DNA of 64,000 nucleotides from JAFIFT01 sp020051095 (GCF_964199965.1 NZ_CAXMZT010000006.1:124001-188000); one strand, 5' to 3'. Positions 8,049 through 17,745 are shown, numbered from the stretch's first letter. Numbers and translations are program-made. Notes: generated by a model from the sequence alone, not told the origin.

Positions 8049-8921
8049 ATGAAACGCAACCTCATCGGCTATGGCCCGAACCCTCCTGACTATGATTGGC
8101 CAAATGGTGCAAAAGTTGCCGTTAATTTTGTTTTAAATTATGAAGAAGGCGCTGAGCTAACGCCAGTCAATGGCGATGATAGTTGTGAAAATTATGGGGG
8201 CGAATTCCCATTAAGCCGCAAGGAAAAAAATGAACGCAGCCTTAGCATGGAGTCTTTGTATGAATATGGTAGCCGTGCCGGTGTTTGGCGTTTATTGCGG
8301 TTATTTGAAAAAAACAATGTCCCATTAACCCTTTTTGCAACAGGACTTGCCTTACAATTAAATCCCCCGCTTTGTCAATATTTGACTCAGAAAGCGTATG
8401 ATATCGCTGGGCACGGTTGGCGGTGGATTGATCAGTCGCAATTGAGTGCTCCTGAAGAAAAAAGGCACATGATTAAGACCATTGCTACGATTGAACAATT
8501 AACGAATCAACGCATAAAAGGTTGGTACAGCGGTAGAAAAAGTAATCATACCCGCCGTCTATTGAAAGAAATCGGTGGATTCTTGTATGACTCGGATAGT
8601 TATGCTGATGATATCCCCTATTATGATGACGATCGCCATCTCATTATTCCTTATAATTTGGTCACCAATGATTTTCGTTTTTGTACTCAACCAGGTTTCA
8701 GTGGACCCGCTGATTTTTATCTGACATTAAAAAATACACTGGATTATTTAGTATCTGAAAATCGATGGTCTGTCATGACAATTGGCTTACACCCAAGAAT
8801 TAGTGGCTATCCGGCACGCGCCCAAGTGATTAAGGAATTTTTGAATTATCTAAAATCAAAGCCAAACGTTTGGGTATGTCGTAGAGTTGATATTGCCCAA
8901 TTTTGTATGAATCACTTATAA
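8049..8921 (+). CDS. Polysaccharide deacetylase-family hydrolase, PuuE (allantoinase)-like
   Basis: This 290-residue NodB-fold hydrolase is of the PuuE subgroup. The N-terminus follows the allantoinase PuuE pattern: LIGYGPNPPDYDWP, then AVNFVLNYEEG (24-34), YGSRAGVWRLLRLF (74-87) and GHGWRW (121-126). The C-terminal IGLHPRISGYPAR carries the usual His motif. PuuE hydrolyses allantoin in other bacteria, but no other purine-catabolic gene is present here, and the partner is a GNAT acetyltransferase. The substrate may therefore be a different cyclic amide or N-acyl compound. Family membership is strong; allantoinase activity is uncertain. Confidence 0.82.
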   Translation: MKRNLIGYGPNPPDYDWPNGAKVAVNFVLNYEEGAELTPVNGDDSCENYGGEFPLSRKEKNERSLSMESLYEYGSRAGVWRLLRLFEKNNVPLTLFATGLALQLNPPLCQYLTQKAYDIAGHGWRWIDQSQLSAPEEKRHMIKTIATIEQLTNQRIKGWYSGRKSNHTRRLLKEIGGFLYDSDSYADDIPYYDDDRHLIIPYNLVTNDFRFCTQPGFSGPADFYLTLKNTLDYLVSENRWSVMTIGLHPRISGYPARAQVIKEFLNYLKSKPNVWVCRRVDIAQFCMNHL

Positions 8922-8966
8922 AGCTGATTGGCAATATACCCTAAACCATGTGGATAGACACGGTTA

Positions 8967-9731
8967 TCAAACCTTCATGGATTTATGATAGGTTGCTTCA
9001 TAGACTTTAGCAACATCCGCAGCAGCTGCTTGTAAACCCAATTTTATATTCGCTCGATAGGCTATCGTTAACGCCTGCTCGGCAGACGGTGCCTGAGGGT
9101 AGTTTTCTATCAGGTAATTGGCGCGTTCAACGGCCGCAACGTATAGTTGACGTTCAAAGTAGTAATTCGCATTGTTTAGTTCGCGTTGAGCAAACATGTT
9201 TCTTAAATAAATCATTCTTTGCAGCGCATCCGCTTTATATTTGCTGTTTGGGAAACGTTGGATAAATATCCCAAAATCTGCATAGGCCTGCGCTTCAGTA
9301 CCAGGATCACGCCAGGATTCGTCCATGGGTAAAAACTTAGCAAAAGCGCCTCGGTATTGTTGGAAGTTTGCCAAACCTTTCAAATAATAGGCATAATCAA
9401 CGTTCTCAGCGCGAGGATATAGATGGATATAACGCTGCGCAGAAGCAGCTGCGGAGGCATACTCTTCGTTTTTATAATAGGCATCCATCAATTTTGTCTG
9501 AGCGGTTTGCGCATAGGTTGAAAAAGGGTATAACGTTTCCATTGCCTCAAACTCACGGATTGCCGTTTTGTAATTGCCTTTATTGACGGATTGATTTGCT
9601 TGATCATATAGCTGCTTTGCCGTCAAACCACGGTATTCAGCATTCACATCGACTTCTTTGTTTGACCAACTGGAACAACCCGATAATAACACCGTGCAAA
9701 GTATCAATAGGCTGGTAACTAACTTCTTCAT
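8967..9731 (-). CDS. bamD: Outer-membrane assembly lipoprotein BamD
   Basis: BamD is an essential lipoprotein of the BAM complex that inserts beta-barrels. The 254-residue protein has a signal peptide with lipobox LSGC (C19) and then TPR-like helices. These include YDQANQSVNKGNYKTAI, the LYPFSTYA motif and a second repeat ending RFPNSKYKADAL, all typical of ComL/YfiO/BamD. Its ATG overlaps the stop of nagZ by 4 bases (ATGA arrangement), so the genes are translationally coupled. It converges on the PuuE-like gene. Confidence 0.93.
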   Translation of the reverse strand: MKKLVTSLLILCTVLLSGCSSWSNKEVDVNAEYRGLTAKQLYDQANQSVNKGNYKTAIREFEAMETLYPFSTYAQTAQTKLMDAYYKNEEYASAAASAQRYIHLYPRAENVDYAYYLKGLANFQQYRGAFAKFLPMDESWRDPGTEAQAYADFGIFIQRFPNSKYKADALQRMIYLRNMFAQRELNNANYYFERQLYVAAVERANYLIENYPQAPSAEQALTIAYRANIKLGLQAAAADVAKVYEATYHKSMKV

Positions 9732-10786
9732 ACGACCTCTTTATTGTTAATACGTTGTCTTAATTTTCTTACCCGGTCAGCAGCTTGTTGAAGACGCGAT
9801 AGCGAAATGTCCCCATTGTTAACGAGTGAAGCCATCATGTCAATGATTGCCATCGGCTCATCATAACTCATTTGATTACCAATGATTAACAAGTCGCAAC
9901 CCGCATTCATCGCCATTGCTAGCCGCTCACTCAAGGAATAATGATGCGCTAAAGCATGCATTTGCAGGTCATCACTGACGATAACCCCATCGTAATGCCA
10001 TTTATTCCGTAATTGTTGATTCAACATCACACGGGATAACGTCGATGGTAACCCGGTTGAATCGAGATTTCGATTGATAATATGGGCTGTCATTACCATC
10101 ACCAAAGGATGTTGGTGATGTAGAATTTGTTGAAACGGATTTAGCTCATCCATCTCGTAGGTATCGGATACATCGACTAGCTGTAAATGGGTGTCGCCCA
10201 TGGCGGATCCATGGCCAGGGAAATGCTTTAGACAGCAAGCGATACCCAACTGCAAAAACGGTTGCATAAATTGCCATGCTAGCTTGCTAACTTGTTGCGC
10301 ATTTGTACCATAACTGCGATCCAACATATTGATACAACCTTGGCCATTGCTCAAATCCAAATCAACGACTGGTGCAAAATTAATATTAAACCCTAATTGA
10401 TGACAAAAATCTGCCATTGATTGGGCTTGTTGGTTAAATAATGATTGCGGAAGCCTCGCTGATTCTTTGGCTGAACAAGTCACTGGCGCCCCGCGCAAAT
10501 GCCCTAAGCGATCAACCTGCCCCCCTTCATAATCAACCGCCATGAGTAATGGTAATGGATGATGCTTACCATTAATAGCTTGCAAACCTTCGATTAATGA
10601 TTGGGTTTGAAAATAGTCAACGATATTTTTTTTTAATTGTCGTTGCTTGAAATGATTGCTAAACAGGATAAAGCCTGCTGCATTTAATTCGATTAAAGGC
10701 GCTAGTTCATCACGAACCTCATTGATGTCAGCCCCTTCAAAACCCACAAGCAACGTTTGAGCGATCAAACTTTTTAACTCAGACAT
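9728..10786 (-). CDS. nagZ: Beta-N-acetylhexosaminidase (peptidoglycan recycling)
   Basis: NagZ is a cytoplasmic family 3 glycosidase that removes GlcNAc from anhydro-muropeptides during wall recycling. The 352-residue protein has LMAVDYEGGQVDRL (81-94), the substrate loop KHFPGHG with D198/H200 (187-200), and the nucleophile in VSDDLQMHAL (D272). Length is close to E. coli NagZ (341). It is upstream of, and overlaps, bamD. In other bacteria NagZ activity controls the AmpR/AmpC beta-lactamase signal; no such genes are seen here. Confidence 0.93.
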   Translation of the reverse strand: MSELKSLIAQTLLVGFEGADINEVRDELAPLIELNAAGFILFSNHFKQRQLKKNIVDYFQTQSLIEGLQAINGKHHPLPLLMAVDYEGGQVDRLGHLRGAPVTCSAKESARLPQSLFNQQAQSMADFCHQLGFNINFAPVVDLDLSNGQGCINMLDRSYGTNAQQVSKLAWQFMQPFLQLGIACCLKHFPGHGSAMGDTHLQLVDVSDTYEMDELNPFQQILHHQHPLVMVMTAHIINRNLDSTGLPSTLSRVMLNQQLRNKWHYDGVIVSDDLQMHALAHHYSLSERLAMAMNAGCDLLIIGNQMSYDEPMAIIDMMASLVNNGDISLSRLQQAADRVRKLRQRINNKEVV

Positions 10787-10930
10787 ACTTTATTGTTCTT
10801 TGAATTAAGTCTTTAAAAAGTCGTTCATCATACACCATCGGACAATATAAACTCAATGTTGAAAAGTGAAACTTGGTGATAAAAGTAAATTGGGTATAAA
10901 TATGAATCACACTTTCGATAACTGTCAGGT

Positions 10931-11395
10931 TTATTGGCTGGAGCTGTCTGTTTTTAGCTTTAATGGTTGAATCTGATCGTATTGGCAAGCGCAATCACTG
11001 CCTGCAGTGGGCGGAAAAGGCACGCCACTAAAGCTGCTTGGAAAACAGATTGTCAATTCCCAGGCCACGTCGCCAGGGTTTAATTGGTTCGGTAAAGACC
11101 AATATTGGGTAGCATGGTATACTTTATCCTTATCTGCTTCCCAAAACGCCGGCGTAAATGTCGCATTATAAAGCAGTGTTTGCCCTGGATTGCATTTGAA
11201 GGAAACTCGTGTCCATTTGCTGCCTTTGGCAATGGTAGCCTGTGCAACTTGACTTCTATTACTTGTATCAATGGCCACAACATTGACATTAAAATCATTC
11301 CAGCAGGAATCTTTTACGATATTTAAATAACAGGTCACATCGGCGTAGCTGATTTCCATGACGAAAGGCAAAAATAGCGCATAGAAGTACTTCAT
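10931..11395 (-). CDS. Hypothetical secreted Cys-containing protein
   Basis: I do not recognise a family. The 154-residue product has a likely signal peptide (residues 1-18, ending ISYA). The mature part has several cysteines (VTCYL, KDSCW, FKCNPG, TICFPS, SDCACQY), suggesting disulfides in the periplasm or outside the cell. There are no membrane segments after the signal. It is transcribed alone, 144 bases upstream of nagZ on the same strand. It could be a periplasmic protein of the kind common in Legionella genomes, but this is a guess from composition. Confidence 0.6.
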   Translation of the reverse strand: MKYFYALFLPFVMEISYADVTCYLNIVKDSCWNDFNVNVVAIDTSNRSQVAQATIAKGSKWTRVSFKCNPGQTLLYNATFTPAFWEADKDKVYHATQYWSLPNQLNPGDVAWELTICFPSSFSGVPFPPTAGSDCACQYDQIQPLKLKTDSSSQ

Positions 11396-11569
11396 ATGAT
11401 TTCATCCCTATCAACGCAGTTATCGAGGTATATGATAGATTATAGTCAAATTTATTTTTTTTTATCTATTCACCTAGATTTTTCAATTTACAGGGAAAAG
11501 TCAGGTTTTAGCTCAAGATGCGCCAAATAGGGCTTTTCGGTGAACGAGGCTAAATAGTTGCAATTTTTA

Positions 11570-12130
11570 TTATTCATCTTGTGGGTCAACCACATAGATG
11601 CCAGGTGCATTGCGGAGATATTCATTATAGTCCATCCCATAACCAAATATGTAATGATCATCGACTTCCAATCCAACAAAGTCTGCTTTATCTAAACCAT
11701 TGGGCACACGTTTGTGATGTTTGTCCACTAATACTGCTGTGTAAACCTCATCCGCGCCCATTGCTTTAACCTCTTTGACAATGGCAGCCAAGGTAACACC
11801 GCCATCTAAGATGTCATCCACAATCAACACATTGCGCCCTTTCAGATCCACCGATGGGCGGACAATCCATTCAAGTTCTCCACCCCGTATTTCACCCCGA
11901 TAGCGGGTTGCATGAACATAATCCACTTCGAGGGGAAAGTCGAGCCGGAGCAATAAATTGCCTAAGGGAACCAACCCCCCAATCATCACGCAGATTATCA
12001 CGGGGTTTTTATCGGATAATTTGTCATGGATATTGATAGCCATTCTGTCGAGCGCCGCCTCCACTTCGTTTGACGTATACAGACAACTCGATCGCTCATA
12101 AACTTGACGAATTTTACTGGGAATAGACAT
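11570..12130 (-). CDS. hpt: Hypoxanthine-guanine phosphoribosyltransferase
   Basis: This salvage enzyme converts hypoxanthine and guanine with PRPP to IMP and GMP. The 186-residue type I phosphoribosyltransferase shows the PRPP-binding loop VLIVDDILDGGVTL (101-114), the flexible-loop region HATRYRG and the C-terminal DFVGLEVDDHYIFGYGMDYNEYLR segment, all HGPRT-like. The gene lies 6 bases downstream of the DUF1820 gene and is probably in the same operon. Confidence 0.9.
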   Translation of the reverse strand: MSIPSKIRQVYERSSCLYTSNEVEAALDRMAINIHDKLSDKNPVIICVMIGGLVPLGNLLLRLDFPLEVDYVHATRYRGEIRGGELEWIVRPSVDLKGRNVLIVDDILDGGVTLAAIVKEVKAMGADEVYTAVLVDKHHKRVPNGLDKADFVGLEVDDHYIFGYGMDYNEYLRNAPGIYVVDPQDE

Positions 12131-12136
12131 AATACT

Positions 12137-12460
12137 TTACCTTTCAGTTTCAGGGTGAGGAAAATAGCTTATTTTAGTTTGGCTATTTTTGCCATCTAAG
12201 ATTTTAGCAACGCCTTGTTTATCAACTTCATCAATTCGCAAGATTGCGTGCATCGGGATATAGGTTTTTTTAACTGACTTAAACTCCATTTTTAGCTTCT
12301 CTTCGGAAGGGTCAACTACCATGGATGCCTGCGTATCAAATACAAATTCCTCTGCCTCTAGAAATCCAAATATATCACTCTCACAAATTGAACGAACGTA
12401 TATTTCGTATATTTTGTCTTGATATGCAAAAACCAACCGATATAGACACTTTGAAGCCAT
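12137..12460 (-). CDS. DUF1820-family protein
   Basis: This is a small cytoplasmic protein of 107 residues with no known function. The pattern CLYRLVFAYQDKIYEIYVRSI, then SDIFGFLEAEEFVF, and the closing IPMHAILRIDEVDK fits DUF1820 proteins of gammaproteobacteria. I take the ATG at 12460; a TTG four codons earlier is possible but there is no good ribosome site for it. It precedes hpt by 6 bases, suggesting cotranscription but not necessarily a related role. Confidence 0.8.
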   Translation of the reverse strand: MASKCLYRLVFAYQDKIYEIYVRSICESDIFGFLEAEEFVFDTQASMVVDPSEEKLKMEFKSVKKTYIPMHAILRIDEVDKQGVAKILDGKNSQTKISYFPHPETER

Positions 12461-12517
12461 TTCACTACCCAATTACAATTTTTGCACGATTATACTTAAT
12501 TCAGACAATTAGCTCAA

Positions 12518-13219
12518 TCAAATTGACGTTGACGCTTTCTGAGTTAAGGTTGAAACCACTGCATCGGGGTATGTAAGACTGGATTTTTTCATCACTAATA
12601 GGTAAAAAGCGGCAGGCCAAGGGGGAAACAACTCCCCCATTTGCTCAATTACCCTTAAGCGATTAATGGTAATATTGCGGCTTACGGGTGGGAGATAGTA
12701 AAAGTAGTTGACATAATAATGCTGATACCCTCGACGGAGCATGGCCCTTTTTAACTGCAATAATGAGGGAAGATGAGACACGGTTTTATCGATAAAGGAA
12801 AGTTTGCGAAAACGTAAACTTACCCCCCACAAACTGATGGGGTTCACAGCAAAAAAAATAACATAGCCCATGGATTTTAACACCCTGTCAACCTCATCTA
12901 ATGGCCAATCATGAAAGTTTCGTTCACAAAAACTCAGCGGCATAAGCAGTGCATTCAACGATTCATTTTCAAAAGGAATTTCATCATAGTTTGCCCGAAC
13001 GACTCGCGAATCGTTGCTAGATTTTGAGGTGAGAATCCACTCATGTGAATAGGATAATTCAGAAAAAAGAGGCGTGTTGCTGGTTAATCCCAACTGCAAA
13101 ATTTTATCCCCTTTGATGGTAGGTGATAACGGACGCAACTGCTCACGAAATTGTCGCATCACGCGATGTCCATGTTGGGTTTGAAACCATGCTTCGATAC
13201 CATTATGAAACTGATCCAC
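12518..13219 (-). CDS. Class I SAM-dependent methyltransferase (YafS-like)
   Basis: This 233-residue protein has a degenerate methyltransferase fold: the SAM-binding strand ILQLGLTSNTP near residue 40, then RANYDEIPFENESLNALLMP, and a post-core segment VDRVLKSMGYVIFFAVNP. It resembles the YafS-type methyltransferase that sits next to gloB, rnhA and dnaQ in many gammaproteobacteria, though none of those genes is beside it here. Motif I is weaker than usual (GLTSN instead of GxGxG), so SAM binding should be treated as probable. Substrate unknown. Confidence 0.7.
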   Translation of the reverse strand: MDQFHNGIEAWFQTQHGHRVMRQFREQLRPLSPTIKGDKILQLGLTSNTPLFSELSYSHEWILTSKSSNDSRVVRANYDEIPFENESLNALLMPLSFCERNFHDWPLDEVDRVLKSMGYVIFFAVNPISLWGVSLRFRKLSFIDKTVSHLPSLLQLKRAMLRRGYQHYYVNYFYYLPPVSRNITINRLRVIEQMGELFPPWPAAFYLLVMKKSSLTYPDAVVSTLTQKASTSI

Positions 13220-13657
13220 CTTGCACCCTATTATAAAAGTAAGTCGTTTAAGTTAGGTTATAAAATTTCGGAGTGCGCTTGACAATCGCACCCACCTAAC
13301 AAACGTAACAACTGTTTGCCAAAGTAATAAGTTAGGGGAAGCTTGTTTAACTGTCAATAAACCAATGAATAGCTTCTTTACAAGAAATTAAAATCTACCC
13401 CGTTCGAATACGTGCCCGTGCCCAGCAAAGCGGTGCCCATGACCGTGCCCGAACATATTGGCTATACGATAGAATTGACATTCGTCATCAAATTGATAGA
13501 CTCCCTTGCAAAAGTCCAAACCTAGGATAAGGAAATAGCCCCAATGTGTATATATTTAAATCTTTTTGTATTTCTTTACAATCATATCAGCTTAATTTTC
13601 AGCAAATATTTTCTTTATACACTATATTTAATTTAAATCTATGTGATTTTATTGATT
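13220..13657. other. Long intergenic region upstream of pilB, with GTGCCC hexamer repeats
   Basis: This gap of about 440 bases separates the divergent methyltransferase and pilB genes. It holds four GTGCCC hexamers within 39 bases (13412, 13418, 13433 and 13445). The last 150 bases are AT-rich and would contain the pilB promoter. No convincing ORF, tRNA or hairpin was found. Confidence 0.5.
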
Positions 13658-15382
13658 ATGCAAACAACAACAGAAACACCCAGATTACATGGAATTTCTC
13701 AGTTATTAGTGCATGAAGAGCTCCTGAGCAAGGAAGATGCATTAAAACACCAGCAACAAGCACAAAAAGATAAAGTGCCCTTATTGCATTTCTTGGTGGT
13801 AAATTCCATCCTAAACGCAACCGAAGTCGCTATACGTCTAGCTGAAAGTTTCGGCGTGCCTCTTTTGGATCTGGATGCGGTTGATATCGACACTGCCCCA
13901 CTTGCCTTAGTCAATGAAAAGCTCATTCAAAGACACATGATTTTACCCATATTTACGCGAGGTAATAATCTTTATATTGCGACCGATGATCCATCAAAAC
14001 ATGCTTCTTTAAAGGAAATACAATTTCATACGGGACTTCATTCCCACGCTATCATTGTAGAAAGCGATAAACTTCATGAAGCCATCGAATCATTACTCAG
14101 CAAAAAAGATAAACAAGGCCTGGATGATTATGTTGATGATGGAATTACCGATTTAGAAAGTCTTGAGATCACAAGTGATGAAGATGCCGATGGCGATCCA
14201 GCCGATCTAGCCAAAGATGATGCGCCGATTGTTAAATTCGTGAATAAAATACTGATCGATGCCATCAAATCAGGGGTATCAGATATCCATTTTGAGCCCT
14301 TCGAAAGTGAATACAGAGTTCGCTATCGACAAGATGGTATTTTAGGTGTCATTGCTACCCCACCGATTGGTCTGTCTGGTCGAATAACAGCGCGGATCAA
14401 AGTGATGTCGAATTTAGATATTTCTGAAAGACGGGTGCCACAAGATGGACGCTTTAAAATGCGCTTATCAAAATCACGTGCAATCGATTTTAGGGTCAGC
14501 ACCTGCCCAACTGTCGGTGGCGAAAAGGTGGTTATGCGTATTTTAGATCCGGGTACGACGAAATTAGGTATTGAAAAACTCGGTTTCAGTGAGGTTCAAC
14601 AAAAACATTTTCTCAAGGCAATTGACAAGCCTCAGGGGATGATTTTAGTAACAGGACCTACCGGTAGCGGTAAAACAGTCACGCTCTATACGGCATTAGG
14701 AATGTTAAATACCAAAGAAAGAAATATCTCAACGGCAGAAGATCCGGTGGAAATAAAGGTGCCTGGCATCAACCAAGTTAATATTAATTTAAAAGCAGGT
14801 TTAAATTTTGCCTCCGCATTGCGCTCATTCCTTCGCCAAGATCCGGATATCATCATGGTGGGTGAGATACGCGACTTAGATACCGCTGAAATTGCAGTGA
14901 AAGCGGCACAAACCGGTCACTTAGTATTATCCACATTACACACCAATAGCTCCGCAGAGACGTTAACTCGCTTGGTGAATATGGGAGTCCCTTCGTTTAA
15001 TATCGCCAGCTCCGTCAGCATCATTATCGCCCAACGTTTAGCAAGACGGTTGTGTGAATCCTGCCGTGAGGTTATTGATGATATTCCACCCGAAGGTTTA
15101 ATCGAGCTTGGGTTCTCTGAAGCAGATGCCAAAAAAGTTAAACCATATAGGGCTGTTGGCTGTAACCAATGCACAAATGGATACCGAGGCAGGGTCGGAT
15201 TATTTGAAGTAATGCCGATGACTAAGGAAATCGGACGCATCATCATGACTGGCGGAAATTCGCTCGATATTCTCAATCAGGCAACCAAGGATGGCATGCT
15301 AACAATCTATCAATCAGGGTTAATAAAAATTAAAGAGGGCGTCACCACGATAGAGGAGGTCAACCGAGTAACGGTTGATTAA
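13658..15382 (+). CDS. pilB: Type IV pilus extension ATPase PilB
   Basis: PilB is the hexameric cytoplasmic ATPase that powers pilin polymerisation; in Legionella its relatives support pili, twitching and DNA uptake. The 574-residue protein has an N-terminal T2SSE_N domain and a catalytic GspE domain with Walker A GPTGSGKT (333-340). It also has the Asp and His boxes (TAEDPVE, RQDPDIIMVGEIRD) and the zinc cysteines CESC and CNQC. I take the ATG at 13658 rather than a GTG five codons upstream, although neither has a strong Shine-Dalgarno sequence. pilC follows after 5 bases. Confidence 0.95.
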   Translation: MQTTTETPRLHGISQLLVHEELLSKEDALKHQQQAQKDKVPLLHFLVVNSILNATEVAIRLAESFGVPLLDLDAVDIDTAPLALVNEKLIQRHMILPIFTRGNNLYIATDDPSKHASLKEIQFHTGLHSHAIIVESDKLHEAIESLLSKKDKQGLDDYVDDGITDLESLEITSDEDADGDPADLAKDDAPIVKFVNKILIDAIKSGVSDIHFEPFESEYRVRYRQDGILGVIATPPIGLSGRITARIKVMSNLDISERRVPQDGRFKMRLSKSRAIDFRVSTCPTVGGEKVVMRILDPGTTKLGIEKLGFSEVQQKHFLKAIDKPQGMILVTGPTGSGKTVTLYTALGMLNTKERNISTAEDPVEIKVPGINQVNINLKAGLNFASALRSFLRQDPDIIMVGEIRDLDTAEIAVKAAQTGHLVLSTLHTNSSAETLTRLVNMGVPSFNIASSVSIIIAQRLARRLCESCREVIDDIPPEGLIELGFSEADAKKVKPYRAVGCNQCTNGYRGRVGLFEVMPMTKEIGRIIMTGGNSLDILNQATKDGMLTIYQSGLIKIKEGVTTIEEVNRVTVD

Positions 15383-15387
15383 ATGAC

Positions 15388-16611
15388 ATGGCGAATACAA
15401 AAACAACACAAGTAGCAGTCTTCCAATATGAAGGCATCAATAAATCGGGTGAAAAATGCAAAGGCGAAATTGAAGCCCGTTCTGTTGCGCTCGCAAAAGC
15501 CGATTTGCGTAAAAAAGGAATTGTCACACGCAAGGTGCAAAAAAAGCGGGGTTCATTATTTGATTCGAGCAATAAAAAAATAAAGCAAGGAGATATTACC
15601 GTTTTTTCCCGACAATTAGCCACCATGATAAAATCGGGTATACCGCTTATGCAATCGTTTGATATTGTCGCCAAAGGCCAAGCAAATAAACGCATGCAAA
15701 AACTAATCCTTGAAATCAAGGCAGAAGTCGAAACAGGATTAACCTTATCCGAAGCATTGAAAAAGCAACCTGACTACTTTGGTGACTTATTTTGCAATCT
15801 TGTCGATGCAGGGGAAAAATCAGGTTCACTTGAAATTATGTTAGACAAGGTAGCAACTTATAAAGAAAAGATTGAAACCATTAAGAAAAAAATCAAAAAA
15901 GCACTTACTTATCCGATTGCCGTTATGGTAGTCGCATTCTTAGTGACAGCGGGGTTAATGATCTTTGTGGTTCCACAATTTGAATCGTTGTTTTCAGGGT
16001 TTGGCGCTGATCTGCCTGCACTAACGAAAATGGTTATTTCGATTTCAGAATTTTTCCAAGCTTACTGGTATATTATTTTTGGTGTCGCTATATCGGCTGT
16101 CTGGGGATTTGTCTATACCCTTAAGCATTCCAAACCCTTTGCCGAAAAAGTTGATGCGAGTTTATTAAAATTCCCAATCATTGGTCCGATTATTGAGAAA
16201 GCGGCTATTGCGCGGTTTGCAAGAACCCTATCGATAACATTCGCTGCTGGTCTTCCTTTAGTGGAAGCCCTTCATTCTGTATCCGGTGCAACCGGGAATA
16301 TTCTGTATGCAAAAGGAACCGAGAATATTCGTACCGAGGTTTCAACAGGGACCACGATGCAACTGGCCATGGAGCATACTAATTTATTCCCCAACATGGT
16401 CGTACAAATGGTGGCAATTGGTGAGGAATCGGGTTCGTTAGAAACCATGCTAGCCAAGGTTGCCGATTTCTATGAGGAAGAAGTCGATAATGCGGTTGAT
16501 GCACTAAGTAGTTTGCTTGAACCAATAATTATGTCAATATTAGGGATATTGGTCGGAGGCATGGTTGTGGCAATGTATTTACCGATATTCAAACTGGGTT
16601 CTGCCGTCTAA
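15388..16611 (+). CDS. pilC: Type IV pilus inner-membrane platform protein PilC
   Basis: PilC is the inner-membrane platform on which PilB acts. The 407-residue length and two T2SSF repeats are typical; the first starts around FSRQLATMIKSGIPLMQSFDI and the second around FARTLSITFAAGLPLVEALHSV. Three membrane segments are visible, near residues 170-195, 220-242 and 380-400. The EKSGSLE and EESGSLE motifs mark the equivalent position in each repeat. It follows pilB by 5 bases; pilD is 256 bases downstream, beyond a repeat. Confidence 0.95.
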   Translation: MANTKTTQVAVFQYEGINKSGEKCKGEIEARSVALAKADLRKKGIVTRKVQKKRGSLFDSSNKKIKQGDITVFSRQLATMIKSGIPLMQSFDIVAKGQANKRMQKLILEIKAEVETGLTLSEALKKQPDYFGDLFCNLVDAGEKSGSLEIMLDKVATYKEKIETIKKKIKKALTYPIAVMVVAFLVTAGLMIFVVPQFESLFSGFGADLPALTKMVISISEFFQAYWYIIFGVAISAVWGFVYTLKHSKPFAEKVDASLLKFPIIGPIIEKAAIARFARTLSITFAAGLPLVEALHSVSGATGNILYAKGTENIRTEVSTGTTMQLAMEHTNLFPNMVVQMVAIGEESGSLETMLAKVADFYEEEVDNAVDALSSLLEPIIMSILGILVGGMVVAMYLPIFKLGSAV

Positions 16612-16689
16612 TTTCAACCCTAATTACCGTTGGCCAATCGCATCAAAGATACATTTTTTTTCTATTCATCAACTGAATTAGGACCACGC

Positions 16690-16774
16690 TATAACTTACT
16701 TCAGTTTTCCTTCTCCCAAGACATGGGGGAAGGTACCCAAAGGGCGGATGAGGGATTGATGAGTTGAAGTTATA
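16690..16774. repeat. Intergenic hairpin repeat between pilC and pilD
   Basis: CCTTCTCCC (16709-16717) pairs with GGGGGAAGG (16725-16733), followed by TACCCAAAGGGCGGATGAGGG. This resembles a dispersed repeat I recall from many proteobacterial intergenic regions (GGGAGAAGGTGCCCGAAGGGCGG type). An outer imperfect inverted repeat (TATAACTT...AAGTTATA) frames it. It may separate pilBC and pilD transcription. Confidence 0.5.
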
Positions 16775-16867
16775 TAGTTGATGTGTAGCATAATGTGCTT
16801 AAAATGCTTATGAAAAACAATTTTTAACGAAGAGATCGGCGTTCAGAGAATAATAACAAGGATAGCA

Positions 16868-17716
16868 ATGTTTCATTTACCACCGATGTATTTTTATATT
16901 TTCACCGTATTATTTGCACTGTGTATTGGCAGTTTTTTGAATGTTGTTATCGCTCGACTGCCACAGATGATTTTATCTGAATGGCGAATAGATTGTCGCA
17001 CATTACTAGCACTCCCTGAAAAAGAAGAAACGAAAATAAACCTGGTTTCACCAAGATCTCATTGTCCCCATTGCCAAACACTGATCCCATTTTGGCACAA
17101 TATCCCTATCCTAAGTTTTATTCTTTTAAGGGGTCGATGTCGGCAATGCAAGGAAAAGATCTCCTGGCGTTACCCCATAGTTGAAGCGACTACCGCCCTT
17201 CTTGCCTTATTATGTGCTATCCATTTTGGTCAAACAGCAGCATTTTTGTTTAGTTTGTTATTTTTATTTTACGCCATCACTATTTTTTTCATTGATTTGG
17301 ATCATCAACTTATTCCAGACAGTTTGAGTTTATCACTGCTTTGGATAGGACTCTTAGCTAACACACAGTCCTTATTTATCGATGTGAATACGGCTATTTA
17401 TAGTGCGATTGGTGCCTATTTATTTTTATGGCTATTTATCCAATTATTTTACTGGGTTACCGGAAAAATTGGCATGGGCAATGGTGATTTTAAATTATAT
17501 GCCGCTTTTGGCGCTTGGATGGGCTGGAAAGCATTACCGCTAATTTTGCTGCTATCTTCTTTAATTGGAGCGATTGTTGGTATGATTTATCTTCGCATGA
17601 GTCAACAAAGCAAAGATACGCCTATCCCATTTGGTCCCTTTTTAATTGCCTCGGGGTTTATTGCCTTATTATATAGCCCAACAATTATCCAATGGTATTT
17701 AGCATTTTACCCTTAA
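16868..17716 (+). CDS. pilD: Prepilin peptidase / N-methyltransferase PilD
   Basis: PilD cleaves the leader of type IV prepilins and type II secretion pseudopilins and methylates the new N-terminal Phe. The 282-residue protein has about eight membrane segments. A cytoplasmic loop carries two zinc CxxC pairs (C66/C69, C91/C94). Catalytic Asp motifs are FIDLDHQLIPD (141-151) and GMGNGDFKL (202-210). It would process the pilin at 34 kb, which is far from this cluster. It closes the pilBCD set. Confidence 0.95.
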   Translation: MFHLPPMYFYIFTVLFALCIGSFLNVVIARLPQMILSEWRIDCRTLLALPEKEETKINLVSPRSHCPHCQTLIPFWHNIPILSFILLRGRCRQCKEKISWRYPIVEATTALLALLCAIHFGQTAAFLFSLLFLFYAITIFFIDLDHQLIPDSLSLSLLWIGLLANTQSLFIDVNTAIYSAIGAYLFLWLFIQLFYWVTGKIGMGNGDFKLYAAFGAWMGWKALPLILLLSSLIGAIVGMIYLRMSQQSKDTPIPFGPFLIASGFIALLYSPTIIQWYLAFYP

Positions 17717-17745
17717 ATAGCCAGGATAGAAGAATACCATCCATG

